From Burkholderia sp. (GTDB lineage Bacteria > Pseudomonadota > Gammaproteobacteria > Burkholderiales > Burkholderiaceae): a DNA stretch of 64,000 nt. The translations under genes and the position numbers were made by a program. Below are positions 54,669 to 63,712 of this stretch, piece by piece (position 1 is the first letter of the stretch; each line of letters opens with the position of its first letter). Under the pieces are notes generated by a model, which ran no database searches, had not been told where the DNA came from, and worked only from the letters and a program-made list of their open reading frames with translations. Where the stretch lies: contig JAIRVP010000056.1 of the NCBI GenBank assembly GCA_031253835.1, positions 164,046-228,045 of the forward strand, written 5' to 3'.

Positions 54669-55130
54669 ATGGCTACCTCATCGTCCATTGACGCCCGGCT
54701 GTCCCGGGCCGACGCATTCGCCGCCGAGCACGGGCTCGCGTGGACGCCGCTGCGCCGCCAGGTCTACGAACGCGTACTGGCCGCGCAGCGCCCGATCGGC
54801 GCGTACGACCTGCTCGCCGAACTCGAGCCGCAGCGCGGCCGCGTGCCGCCGACGACCGTCTATCGCGCGCTGGATTTCCTCGTCGAGCACGGCTTCATCC
54901 ACCGGATCGAATCGAAGAACGCGTTCTTCGCGTGCTGCGAGATCGGCGTGCCGCACGAAGGCCAGTTCCTGATCTGCGATTCGTGCGGCGACACCGTCGA
55001 GATTCCCGGCGGCGACCTCGCGAAGCAGCTGTCCGCGAGCGAGCCCGCGCACGGTTTCGAAGTCCACCACCAGGTCGTCGAGCTGAGCGGCCTGTGCGGG
55101 CACTGCAAGCGCAAGCCCGCGCAACGCTGA
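54669..55130 (+). CDS. zur: Fur-family zinc regulator Zur
   Basis: A 153-residue Fur-type repressor: wHTH in LAWTPLRRQVYERVLAAQRPIGAYDLL and PTTVYRALDFLVEHGFIHRIES, and two CxxC pairs (CDSCG, CGHCKR) for the structural zinc. Placement directly before an ABC metal uptake operon, with a 47-base gap, points to zinc rather than iron. ATG at 54669 was chosen over a 65-codon upstream extension that reads through the operator region. Confidence 0.92.
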   Translation: MATSSSIDARLSRADAFAAEHGLAWTPLRRQVYERVLAAQRPIGAYDLLAELEPQRGRVPPTTVYRALDFLVEHGFIHRIESKNAFFACCEIGVPHEGQFLICDSCGDTVEIPGGDLAKQLSASEPAHGFEVHHQVVELSGLCGHCKRKPAQR

Positions 55131-55177
55131 CGCCGAATCGCGCGGCGCACGCACCGCCCCTTCCAACGAGGAGTTTC

Positions 55178-56089
55178 ATGTCCATTGCCCTGAAGCGCGC
55201 GCCGCGGCGTGCCCTGTCGCCTGTTCGCTGGCTCGCCGCCGCCGTTGCCGCGCTGTCGCTCGCGGCGCCCGCGTTCGCGCAGGCCGCGACCGTCAACGTC
55301 GTGGCTGCCGAGAATTTCTACGGCGACGTCGCGACGCAGATCGGCGGCAGCCGCGTCGCGGTCACGAGCATCCTCAGCAATCCCGACCAGGATCCTCACC
55401 TGTTCGAAGCGAGCCCGAAGACGGCCCGCGCGCTCCAGCATGCACAGGTCGTGATCTACAACGGCGCCGACTACGATCCGTGGATGGGCAAGCTGCTCGG
55501 CGCGTCGAAGCAGGCGAAGCGCGCGACGATCGTCGTCGCCGATCTCGTCGGCAAGAAGGCCGGCGACAACCCGCACCTGTGGTACGACCCGGCGACGATG
55601 CCGGCCGCCGCGCGCGCGATCGCCACCGAGCTCGGCCGCGCCGACCCGGCGAACAAGGCCGAGTACGATGCGAACCTGCAGAAGTTCGTCGCGTCGCTGA
55701 AGCCCGTCGACGACAAGGTCGCCGCGCTGCGCGCGAAGTACAAGGGCGTGCCGGTGACGGCCACCGAGCCCGTGTTCGGCTACATGTCCGACGCGATCGG
55801 CCTCGACATGCGCAACCAGCGCTTCCAGCTCGCGACGATGAACGACACCGAAGCCAGCGCGCAGGACGTCGCCGCGTTCGAGAACGACCTGCGCAAGAAG
55901 CAGGTGCGCGTACTGATCTACAACAGCCAGGCCGAAGAACCGATGACCAAGCGCATGCTGAAGATCGCGCGCGACGGCGGCGTGCCGACCGTCAGCGTCA
56001 CCGAGACGCAGCCGGCCGGCAAGACCTTCCAGCAATGGATGGCCGGCCAGCTCGACGCGCTCGGCACCGCGCTGTCGGCCGGCAAGTAA
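55178..56089 (+). CDS. znuA: Zinc/manganese ABC transporter, periplasmic binding protein
   Basis: A 303-residue cluster A-I metal-binding protein with a Sec signal (residues 1-36, AAPAFAQA). TVNVVAAENFYGDVATQIGG, NPDQDPHLFEASPKTARAL (first His ligand), NPHLWYDPATM (second His) and VTATEPVFGYM follow. It lacks the His-rich loop common in ZnuA. Start ATG 55178 follows GAGGAG. The zur-znuA-ATPase-permease order implies zinc uptake. Confidence 0.9.
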   Translation: MSIALKRAPRRALSPVRWLAAAVAALSLAAPAFAQAATVNVVAAENFYGDVATQIGGSRVAVTSILSNPDQDPHLFEASPKTARALQHAQVVIYNGADYDPWMGKLLGASKQAKRATIVVADLVGKKAGDNPHLWYDPATMPAAARAIATELGRADPANKAEYDANLQKFVASLKPVDDKVAALRAKYKGVPVTATEPVFGYMSDAIGLDMRNQRFQLATMNDTEASAQDVAAFENDLRKKQVRVLIYNSQAEEPMTKRMLKIARDGGVPTVSVTETQPAGKTFQQWMAGQLDALGTALSAGK

Positions 56090-56106
56090 CAAACAAACGT
56101 AACGAC

Positions 56107-56997
56107 ATGACCGCCACTCCCCACGCACTCGCCGTCGATCGCGTCACGCTCGAACTGGGCGGGCGCACGATCCTGCGCGATGTCAGCTTCTCGATCGAAC
56201 CCGGCGAATTCGTCGGCGTGCTCGGGCCGAACGGCGCGGGCAAGACGACGCTGATGCGCGCGGTGCTCGGGCTCGTGCCCGTGTCGGCCGGCACGCTGTC
56301 CGTCGGCGGCGTGCCGGTCGTACGCGGCAACCCATCGATCGGCTACATGCCGCAGATCCGCAGCGGGCTCGCGAACCGCCGGATGCGCGGCTACGACTTC
56401 GTCGCGATGGCCGCCGACGGCCACCGCTGGGGGCTGCCGCACACGAACGCAGCCACGCGCCGCGACGTCGACCGCGTGCTCGATCTCGTCGGCGGCCCGA
56501 CGCTCGCGCGCCGGCCGCTGTCCGAGCTGTCGGGCGGCGAACGCCAGCGCCTGCTGCTCGCACAGTGCCTGCTCGGCAGTCCGAAGCTGCTGCTGCTCGA
56601 CGAGCCGCTGATCAGCCTCGACCCGAACCACCAGCGCGGCGTCGTCGAACTCGTGCGCAACGTGCAGCGCGAGCTCGGCATCACCGTGCTGTTCTCCGCG
56701 CACGAACTGAATCCGCTGCTGAACGCGCTCGACCGCGTGCTGTATCTCGGCAACGGCGTCGCGGCGCTCGGCACCGTCGACGAGGTGATCACGAAGCCGG
56801 TGCTGTCGCGGCTCTACGGATCGCCGATCGACGTGATGCGCGTGAACGGCAAGATCTTCGTGATGTCGGGCGACGTCGAGATCGAGAAGCACGACCACGA
56901 ACACGAGGACGACGACGGTCACTCGCACGGCGGTGGCGGCGGCCACGGCCATCACCACCACGGACACGCTCATCCCGGGCATTCGCACGATGTTTGA
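56107..56997 (+). CDS. znuC: Zinc ABC transporter ATPase with histidine-rich C-terminal tail
   Basis: A 296-residue ATPase: Walker A GPNGAGKTTLMRAVLG (about residues 40-55), signature LSGGERQRLLLAQ, Walker B LLLLDEPLISLD. The last ~36 residues hold 14 histidines plus acidic residues (from KHDHEHEDDD to the end), an obvious metal-binding tail not part of the ATPase fold. Eight bases of the end overlap the permease start, so translation is probably coupled. Confidence 0.92.
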   Translation: MTATPHALAVDRVTLELGGRTILRDVSFSIEPGEFVGVLGPNGAGKTTLMRAVLGLVPVSAGTLSVGGVPVVRGNPSIGYMPQIRSGLANRRMRGYDFVAMAADGHRWGLPHTNAATRRDVDRVLDLVGGPTLARRPLSELSGGERQRLLLAQCLLGSPKLLLLDEPLISLDPNHQRGVVELVRNVQRELGITVLFSAHELNPLLNALDRVLYLGNGVAALGTVDEVITKPVLSRLYGSPIDVMRVNGKIFVMSGDVEIEKHDHEHEDDDGHSHGGGGGHGHHHHGHAHPGHSHDV

Positions 56998-57772
56998 ATA
57001 CGACTTCATGATCAACGCCTTCGCGGCGTCGGGGATCGTCGCGGTGCTCGCGGGCATCGTCGGCTACTTCCTGGTGCTGCGCGGGCAGACCTTCGCCGGC
57101 CACGCGCTGTCGCACGTCGGCTTCACCGGCGCGACGGGCGCGGTGCTGCTCGGCATCTCGCCGATCTGGGGAATGGTCGGCTTCACGCTCGCGGCCGGGA
57201 TCGGGATGGGCGCGCTCGGCGAAAAGCTCGCGGGCCGCGACGTCGCGATCGGCGTGATCCTGTCGGGCGCGCTCGGCTTCGGGCTGCTGTTCCTGCATTT
57301 CTATACGTCGTTCGCGACGCAGGTCACCGCGCTGCTGTTCGGCAACGTGCTCGCGGTGAGCCACGACACGCTCGCGGTGCTCGCAGGCATCGGCGCGGTA
57401 AGCCTCGCCGCGCTCGCGCTGATCGCACGGCCGCTGCTGTTCGCGTCGCTGCAGCCCGAGCTGGCCGAAGCGAAGGGCGTGTCGCTGCGCGCGGTGTCGA
57501 TGCTGTTCCTCGCGGTGTGCGCGCTCGCGGTGGCCGCGGCGACGCAGATCGTCGGTGTGCTGCTCGTGTTCACGCTGCTGGTCGGGCCGGCTGCGGCCGC
57601 GCAGAACGTGTCGACGCGGCTGTCGACGGGCGTGCTGCTCGCCGCGCTGTTCGCGCTGTTCGAGGCGTGGGCCGGCATCGTGCTCGCGTATCACACCGAC
57701 TGGCCGACGAGCTTCTGGATCACCGCGCTGTCGGCGCTCGTGTACGGTGTGAGCCTGTTGCGGCGCAACTGA
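56990..57772 (+). CDS. znuB: Zinc ABC transporter permease
   Basis: A 260-residue ABC-3 family membrane protein with about eight helices: VGYFLVLRGQTFAGHALSHVGFTGATGAVLLG near the N-terminus and VGVLLVFTLLVGPAAAAQ (coupling region) near residue 195. Start ATG 56990 lies inside the end of znuC; a longer frame from 56933 only reads the His tail in another frame. Last gene of zur-znuACB, followed by a terminator. Confidence 0.93.
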   Translation: MFEYDFMINAFAASGIVAVLAGIVGYFLVLRGQTFAGHALSHVGFTGATGAVLLGISPIWGMVGFTLAAGIGMGALGEKLAGRDVAIGVILSGALGFGLLFLHFYTSFATQVTALLFGNVLAVSHDTLAVLAGIGAVSLAALALIARPLLFASLQPELAEAKGVSLRAVSMLFLAVCALAVAAATQIVGVLLVFTLLVGPAAAAQNVSTRLSTGVLLAALFALFEAWAGIVLAYHTDWPTSFWITALSALVYGVSLLRRN

Positions 57773-57805
57773 TCGCCGTTCGACGGATCGCCGCCCGACG
57801 CAAAT

Positions 57806-57846
57806 AAAAACGCCGGCGTGCCCGAGGGCAGCGCCGGCGTTTTTTC
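57806..57846. terminator. Bidirectional intrinsic terminator between znuB and fghA
   Basis: CGCCGGCG arms with an inner TGCCC/GGGCA extension, flanked by AAAAA on the left and TTTTTT on the right, between convergent genes. Confidence 0.92.
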
Positions 57847-57889
57847 GTTCGCGCGGAACGTCGTATGCGTTACCGGCTTCCCTTCCCGT

Positions 57890-58738
57890 TCACCGAGCCA
57901 GCACGCGCGCATGATGCGCAATGTGATCGGCGATGAACGTCGAGATGAAGTAGTAACCGTGATCGTAGCCCGGATGACGGCGCAGCGTCAGCGGCTGACC
58001 GGCTTTCGCGCAGGCGGCCTCGAACACGTCGGGGTACAGCTGGTTCGCGAGAAATTGATCGGCCAGCCCCTGGTCGACGAGGATGCCGTCCGCGAACTTC
58101 GGCGCATCCGCGCGCGCGACGAGTTCGCTCGCGTCGTGCGCCTTCCATGCGTCGCGATCGTCGCCGAGGTAGCCCGAGAACGCCTTCTCGCCCCACGGGC
58201 AGCGCGTCGGTGCGGCGATCGGCGCGAACGCCGACACCGACCGGTACAGGCCCGGATGGCGCAGCGCGAGCGTCAGCGCGCCGTGCCCGCCCATCGAGTG
58301 GCCGAAGATCCCGAGCCGCGCGCCGTCGATCGGCAGCTCGGCCGCGACACGCTCGCGCAGCTCGCCCGTCACGTACGACTCCATCCGGTAATGCGTGGAC
58401 CACGGCGCCTCGGTCGCGTCGACATAGAAGCCCGCGCCGACGCCGAAATCCCACGCATCGGTTTCACCCGGCACGCCCGCGCCGCGCGGGCTCGTGTCCG
58501 GCATCACGAGCGCGATGCCGTGCTGCGCCGCGTATTGCTGCGCGCCGCCCTTGATCGCGAACGTCTCGTCGGTGCACGTGAGCCCCGCGAGATAGAACAG
58601 CGCCGGCACGCGGCCGTGCGCCGCCTGCGGCGGCAGGTACACCGAGAACTTCATCGGCAGGCCGATGGCCGCCGAATCGTGACGGTAGAAGCGCTGCTCG
58701 CCGCCGTGGCACGCATGCGAGGAAACGAGTTCGAGCAT
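57890..58738 (-). CDS. fghA: S-formylglutathione hydrolase
   Basis: A 282-residue esterase-fold enzyme that releases formate and glutathione from S-formylglutathione in formaldehyde detoxification. The nucleophile serine is in FGHSMGGHGALTLALR (about residue 149), with LPDTSPRGAGVPGETDAWDFGVGAGFYVDAT before it and the catalytic His in HPGYDHGYYF near the end. It lies 16 bases after adhC. Confidence 0.97.
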   Translation of the reverse strand: MLELVSSHACHGGEQRFYRHDSAAIGLPMKFSVYLPPQAAHGRVPALFYLAGLTCTDETFAIKGGAQQYAAQHGIALVMPDTSPRGAGVPGETDAWDFGVGAGFYVDATEAPWSTHYRMESYVTGELRERVAAELPIDGARLGIFGHSMGGHGALTLALRHPGLYRSVSAFAPIAAPTRCPWGEKAFSGYLGDDRDAWKAHDASELVARADAPKFADGILVDQGLADQFLANQLYPDVFEAACAKAGQPLTLRRHPGYDHGYYFISTFIADHIAHHARVLAR

Positions 58739-58754
58739 GACGGTGCGCTCCCGG

Positions 58755-59861
58755 TCAGTACAGCACGACCGAACGGATCGACTCGCCGGCCTTCATCAGG
58801 TCGAAGCCTTCGTTGATCCGCTCGAGCGGCAGCGTGTGCGTGATCAGGTCGTCGATGTTGATCTTGCCTTCCATGTACCAGTCGACGATCTTCGGCACGT
58901 CGGTGCGGCCGCGCGCGCCGCCGAACGCCGAGCCCTTCCACTCGCGGCCCGTCACCAGCTGGAACGGGCGCGTGCTGATTTCCTCGCCCGCTGCCGCCAC
59001 GCCGATGATGAACGACTGGCCCCAGCCCTTGTGCGTGCACTCGAGCGCCTGGCGCATCAGCTTCACGTTGCCGACGCACTCGAACGAGTAGTCGGCGCCG
59101 CCGTCGGTCAGCTGCACGATGTGGTCGACAACGTTCTCGACTTCGTTCGGGTTGATGAAGTGCGTCATCCCGAACTTCTTCGCGAGCTCGACGCGCTTCG
59201 GGTTGATGTCGACGCCGATGATCTTGTCGGCACCAACCATCTTCGCGCCCTGGATCACGTTCAGGCCGATCCCGCCGAGGCCGAACACGACGACGTTCGC
59301 GCCCGCCTCGACCTTCGCCGAGTACACAACCGCGCCGACGCCCGTCGTCACGCCGCAGCCGATGTAGCAGATCTTGTCGAACGGCGCGTCCTCGCGCACC
59401 TTCGCGACCGCGATTTCCGGCACGACGATGTAGTTCGAGAACGTCGACGTCCCCATGTAGTGGAACAGCGGCTTGCCGTCGAGCGAGAAGCGCGACGTCG
59501 CGTCGGGCATCAGGCCCTTGCCCTGCGTCGCGCGGATCTTCTGGCACAGGTTGGTCTTGCGCGACAGGCAGAACTTGCACTCGCGGCATTCGGGCGTGTA
59601 GAGCGGAATCACGTGATCGCCCTTGCGCAAGGTGCCGACGCCGGGGCCGACGTCGACCACCACGCCCGCGCCCTCATGGCCGAGGATCGCCGGGAAGATC
59701 CCTTCCGGATCGGCGCCCGACAGCGTGTAGTAGTCGGTGTGGCAGATGCCCGTCGCCTTCACTTCGATCAGCACTTCGCCTGCGCGCGGCCCTTCGAGAT
59801 CGACTTCCTCGATCGTCAGCGGCGCACCCGCCTTCCATGCAATCGCGGCTTTCGTTTTCAT
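58755..59861 (-). CDS. adhC: S-(hydroxymethyl)glutathione dehydrogenase/class III alcohol dehydrogenase
   Basis: A 368-residue zinc alcohol dehydrogenase that oxidises S-hydroxymethylglutathione. Catalytic zinc: GICHTDYYTLSGADPEG (Cys) and LGHEGAGVV (His); structural zinc: CRECKFCLSRKTNLC. Cofactor site VFGLGGIGLNVIQGAK (about residue 195) with Asp in IGVDINPKR. Operon with fghA. The start ATG 59861 gives MKTKAAIAWKAG; no FrmR-type repressor gene is adjacent. Confidence 0.97.
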   Translation of the reverse strand: MKTKAAIAWKAGAPLTIEEVDLEGPRAGEVLIEVKATGICHTDYYTLSGADPEGIFPAILGHEGAGVVVDVGPGVGTLRKGDHVIPLYTPECRECKFCLSRKTNLCQKIRATQGKGLMPDATSRFSLDGKPLFHYMGTSTFSNYIVVPEIAVAKVREDAPFDKICYIGCGVTTGVGAVVYSAKVEAGANVVVFGLGGIGLNVIQGAKMVGADKIIGVDINPKRVELAKKFGMTHFINPNEVENVVDHIVQLTDGGADYSFECVGNVKLMRQALECTHKGWGQSFIIGVAAAGEEISTRPFQLVTGREWKGSAFGGARGRTDVPKIVDWYMEGKINIDDLITHTLPLERINEGFDLMKAGESIRSVVLY

Positions 59862-60086
59862 CGTGTCACTCCTCTGTGTCTGTGAGATCGGCCCGCGCGC
59901 GCGCTTCGGCGCCCGCCGGGGTCCATGCAAAGCTGTCGAAGCCGTGCCGCGCGGCGGCGCGCGCGACATGGCAACGGAATCCCGTGCTCGCCATGATGGC
60001 CGGTCCCGCCACGCACCGCGTGCGGGAAACGGTCGCCGGCTTGCCACGATGCGTCATCGCTGACGCAAAAGAACAAGTGTTCGAGT

Positions 60087-61538
60087 TTAAACGCCCGTCG
60101 TGAACCATGCATCCGTGCGCGCGTACAGATCGATGAAGCGTGCATGGCGTGCGGCCAGCGAACGGTCGTCGCGCGGTGCGGCGACCGGCGACGCGGCCGG
60201 CGCCAGCGCCCGCAACGCGTCTTCGCGCCAGTGCCCGATCGCGACGCCCGCGAGCAGCGCGGCGCCGCGCGTCGCGGCATTCGGGCAGTCGATCGCGTGC
60301 AGCGATGCGCCGAGCGCATCGGCCAGCAGCTGGCGCCAGCGCGGATCGACCGAGCCGCCGCCCGCGAGACGCAGCGTCGTCACCGGGTCGCGGCGATCGG
60401 CATCGCGGATTGCGTCGAGCCCCGCGCGCAACGCGAACGCGACGCCTTCGAACGCCGCGCGCATCATCGCGCCGCGCGTATCGCCGAGCCCGAGGCCGAG
60501 CCAGCCGCCGCGCGCATCGGGGTTCATCCACGGCGAACGCTCGCCCGTCAGGTACGGCAGGAAGCACAGCCGCTCGGACGCCGGCTGCGCGAACGCATCG
60601 TCATACGCGTCGGCCCATCCCGCATAGCCGAGCCAGCCGCGCACGGCTTCGAGCGCGAGCCCGACGTTCTGCATCGCGGCCATCGTGTAGTAGCCGCCCC
60701 CGGCCGCGGTGCGATAGCGATGCAGCCCGCGCCGCGCGGGCGGCAGCGCATCCGCGAGCACGACGATCTGGCCGCCGCTGCCGGTCGTCAGCAGCGCGTC
60801 ACCGGCGGCAACCAGCCCGCTGCCGAGCGCCGCGCAGGCGGTGTCGGCCGCCCCCGTCGCGAGCGGCACGCCGGCCGGCAGCCCGAGCGCGGCGGCCGCC
60901 TGCGCGCCGAGCACGCCGCAGCGCGCGGTCGACGCAAGCACCGGCGCGAAGCGGTCGGCCGGCAAGCCGAGCATGTCGATCAACGCGAGATCCCACGCGC
61001 CGTCGGGCGTCGCCAGCGCGGTTGCGCACGCGTCGCTCGGATCGGCCGCGACGTCGCCGCCGAGCGCGATGCGCAGCCAGTCCTTCGGCTGCACGGCACG
61101 GCGCGCGGCGCGCAGCGCACCGGGTTCGTGCGCGGCCAGCCAGCGCAGCAGCGGGCCGGCCATGCCCGGCGCGACGGGGTTCGGTGCGATGGGCAAACCG
61201 GCGGCGGACCAGCCGGTCGCGTCCGCTTCGCGCACCGCGCGCGTGTCGGGCCACAGCAGCGCGGGCCGCACCGGCTGTCCGGCCGCGTCGATCAGCACGA
61301 CACCGTGCATCTGGCCCGAGAACCCGATTGCCGCGACCTGCGCGCGCTCGCAGGCCGGCAGCCGCGCGGCCGCGCGCACGAGCGCCTGCCACCACGTATC
61401 GGGCGCGATCTCGGCCCAGCCGGGCTGCGGCGACGACAGCGCATAGGGTTCGCTCGCGACTGCCCGCTCGACGCCATCGGCATCGAGCGTGACGAGTTTG
61501 ACGGAGCCGGTGCCGAGGTCGATTCCGAGCAGGCGCAT
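60087..61538 (-). CDS. FGGY-family carbohydrate kinase (second xylulokinase-like)
   Basis: A 483-residue FGGY kinase, different from the one at 41173. LLGIDLGTGSVKLVTLDADG opens the protein, with GWAEIAPDTWWQALV and IGFSGQMHGVV, then the catalytic Asp region LATGAADTACAALGSGL (about residue 238) and LAGGGSVDPRWRQLLADAL. XylB-like, but no pentose or polyol gene is next to it: adhC lies downstream and a nucleobase permease is divergent, so its substrate is uncertain. Confidence 0.87.
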   Translation of the reverse strand: MRLLGIDLGTGSVKLVTLDADGVERAVASEPYALSSPQPGWAEIAPDTWWQALVRAAARLPACERAQVAAIGFSGQMHGVVLIDAAGQPVRPALLWPDTRAVREADATGWSAAGLPIAPNPVAPGMAGPLLRWLAAHEPGALRAARRAVQPKDWLRIALGGDVAADPSDACATALATPDGAWDLALIDMLGLPADRFAPVLASTARCGVLGAQAAAALGLPAGVPLATGAADTACAALGSGLVAAGDALLTTGSGGQIVVLADALPPARRGLHRYRTAAGGGYYTMAAMQNVGLALEAVRGWLGYAGWADAYDDAFAQPASERLCFLPYLTGERSPWMNPDARGGWLGLGLGDTRGAMMRAAFEGVAFALRAGLDAIRDADRRDPVTTLRLAGGGSVDPRWRQLLADALGASLHAIDCPNAATRGAALLAGVAIGHWREDALRALAPAASPVAAPRDDRSLAARHARFIDLYARTDAWFTTGV

Positions 61539-61977
61539 GACGGGTAGGCGAATTCGTATGAACGGATCTCGATGATAACGGGATCGCGATGTGTGCCCCG
61601 GTTTTTGCCGCCGGCTCGACGCACCGGATGCGCGCTCGAAACCGGGGTTTCACCGGGCTGCACCTTGCGGGCAAAAGCGGCCGTTCGCGGGTTAACCCGG
61701 CCCGATTTTTCGACACCCCTTTTTGCCACTATGCGCATCGCCCGATACACACCATAAAGCGGCCTATATTTGACATGGGGGCCCGCGCTATTTTGAAGGG
61801 CTATAAAACCGGGGAACCTCACTCCTGCGGCAGTTTCCCGATGATCGACACCCTGTTCCATGCCGAATCGGCATATCGAACCAGCAAAGAACGGAATAGT
61901 ACCCAGCGCTCTTGTTGCGTGGATTCATTCCGAATAACTTCGTATCACCCCGAAAACAAGATCATGGAGTGAGACAG
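61539..61977. other. 439-base interval with long leader of the nucleobase permease
   Basis: No gene is supported. From about 61735 on it is clearly more AT-rich than its surroundings. It contains TTGACA (61770-61775) and TATAAA (61802-61807), not at standard spacing to each other. A small hairpin, ATGCC/GGCAT (61860-61874), lies further on, leaving a leader of some 170 bases before the permease start. Read by eye, no known riboswitch could be assigned. Confidence 0.4.
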
Positions 61978-63354
61978 ATGCAATCGAACACGGTCCATCC
62001 GTGCGATGAGGTGCTGCCGACCGGCAAGCTGGTAACGCTGGGTCTGCAACACGTCCTCGTCATGTACGCCGGCGCTGTCGCCGTGCCGCTTATCGTAGGC
62101 GCCGCGCTCAAGCTGCCGAAAGACCAGATCGCGTTCCTGATCAGCGCCGATCTGTTTTCGTGCGGCATCGCCACGCTGATCCAGACGCTGGGCCTGTGGA
62201 TCTTCGGGATCCGCCTGCCCGTCATCATGGGCTGCACGTTCGCGGCCGTCGGCCCGATGATCGCGATCGGCACCAACCCCGGCCTCGGCATTCTCGACAT
62301 CTTCGGTTCAACGATCGCGGCCGGCATCATCGGCATCGTGCTCGCGCCGATGATCGGCAAGCTGTTGCGGTTCTTCCCGCCGGTGGTTGTCGGCACCGTG
62401 ATCGCGGTGATCGGGCTGTCGCTGATGGAAGTGGGCATCAACTGGGCGGCCGGCGGCGTCGGCAACCCCGAGTACGGCAGCCCCGTCTATCTCGGCCTGT
62501 CGCTGCTCGTGCTGACGCTGATCCTGATGATCAACAAGTTCGGCCGCGGCTTCATCGCGAACATCTCGGTGCTGCTCGGCATCGTCGCCGGCTTCGCGAT
62601 CGCGTTCGCGATCGGCCGCGTGAATACCGACGGCGTCGCGCACGCACCGTGGGTCGGCATCGTGATGCCGTTCCACTTCGGCCTGCCGCACTTCGACCCG
62701 CTGTCGATCGTGACGATGGTCACGGTGATGTTCGTCACGTTCATCGAATCGACCGGCATGTTCCTCGCGGTCGGCGACATGGTCGATCGTCCGGTCAACC
62801 AGGAGCGCCTGGTGCGCGGCCTGCGCGTCGACGGCCTCGGCACGCTGATCGGCGGCATCTTCAACTCGTTCCCGCATACGTCGTTCTCGCAGAACGTCGG
62901 CCTGATCGGCGTGACGGGCGTGAAGAGCCGGTTCGTGTGTGCGACGGGCGGCGTGATCCTCGTGCTGCTCGGCCTGTTCCCGAAGATGGCGCAGGTCGTC
63001 GCGTCGGTGCCGCCGTTCGTGCTCGGCGGCGCAGGCATCGTGATGTTCGGGATGGTCGCCGCGAACGGCATCAAGGTGCTGTCGAAGGTCGACTTCGTGA
63101 ACAACTCGCACAACCTGTTCATCGTCGCCGTGAGCGTCGGCATGGGCCTCGTGCCGGTCGTGTCGCCGCACTTCTTCTCGAAGCTGCCGCCGGCACTCGC
63201 GCCGATCCTGCACAGCGGCATCCTGCTGGCATCGGCCACGGCCGTGATCCTGAACATCGTGTTCAACGGCGTGAAAGGCGAAAAGGATGCGCGCTGCGAC
63301 ATTCGCCGCGCCGGGCACGACTTCGACGGGCGTCCCGCCGACGTGCACCACTGA
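61978..63354 (+). CDS. Xanthine/uracil:H+ symporter (NCS2/NAT family)
   Basis: A 458-residue inner-membrane permease with 12-14 hydrophobic helices. LVTLGLQHVLVMYAGAVAVPLIVG opens TM1 and VTVMFVTFIESTGMFLAVGDM lies in the substrate-site helix. The NAT signature is QNVGLIGVTGVKSR (about residue 305). Sequence is closest in feel to the XanP/PbuX-type xanthine carriers, but uracil or urate cannot be excluded. GAGTGAGA upstream of the ATG at 61978. A terminator follows. Confidence 0.9.
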   Translation: MQSNTVHPCDEVLPTGKLVTLGLQHVLVMYAGAVAVPLIVGAALKLPKDQIAFLISADLFSCGIATLIQTLGLWIFGIRLPVIMGCTFAAVGPMIAIGTNPGLGILDIFGSTIAAGIIGIVLAPMIGKLLRFFPPVVVGTVIAVIGLSLMEVGINWAAGGVGNPEYGSPVYLGLSLLVLTLILMINKFGRGFIANISVLLGIVAGFAIAFAIGRVNTDGVAHAPWVGIVMPFHFGLPHFDPLSIVTMVTVMFVTFIESTGMFLAVGDMVDRPVNQERLVRGLRVDGLGTLIGGIFNSFPHTSFSQNVGLIGVTGVKSRFVCATGGVILVLLGLFPKMAQVVASVPPFVLGGAGIVMFGMVAANGIKVLSKVDFVNNSHNLFIVAVSVGMGLVPVVSPHFFSKLPPALAPILHSGILLASATAVILNIVFNGVKGEKDARCDIRRAGHDFDGRPADVHH

Positions 63355-63394
63355 TCGCCCCGCGCCGGACGACGGCGCGAAGCGGTAACGCAAG

Positions 63395-63420
63395 ACGCCA
63401 CGGCATGCCGTGGCGTTTTT
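63395..63420 (+). terminator. Intrinsic terminator after the nucleobase permease
   Basis: A perfect 22-base palindrome (ACGCCACGGCA and its complement, 63395-63416) whose final T starts a run of five. Confidence 0.8.
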
Positions 63421-63615
63421 CGTGGGAGGTGCCGGACCAGCGGGCGCGTTCAGGGCGAACACGCGTCGCGCCTCGAGGCGAGGCCGGCGAAGGTACTCCG
63501 CGGAATGCGGACGGGCCACGCAGGGCGACGTGGCCCGTGTGCTCAATGTCACCGAAGCCCGATGCTGTCGTCGTCACGCCAGCCGTCTTCGCACCACGCA
63601 ATTCGACTGCACAAA

Positions 63616-63646
63616 AGAAAACGCCACGGACGTTCGTCCGTGGCGT
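63616..63646 (-). terminator. Intrinsic terminator of the efflux gene
   Basis: ACGCCACGGACG/CGTCCGTGGCGT stem (63621-63646) followed on the minus strand by a T-rich run (reverse of the A-rich 63613-63620). Confidence 0.85.
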
Positions 63647-63712
63647 TTCCGTTTCCGCGTACAGCCGGGTAGAAGGACAAGCGCGCCAAGCCGCGCCTGC
63701 CCTTCGTTGCGC

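Larger units (their letters stand above)
63355..63712. other. 358-base interval between convergent permease and efflux genes
   Basis: No gene is supported. It contains two separate terminators (63395-63420 for the permease, 63616-63646 for the minus-strand gene) whose stems share the 9-mer ACGCCACGG, and about 190 featureless bases between them. Confidence 0.5.
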
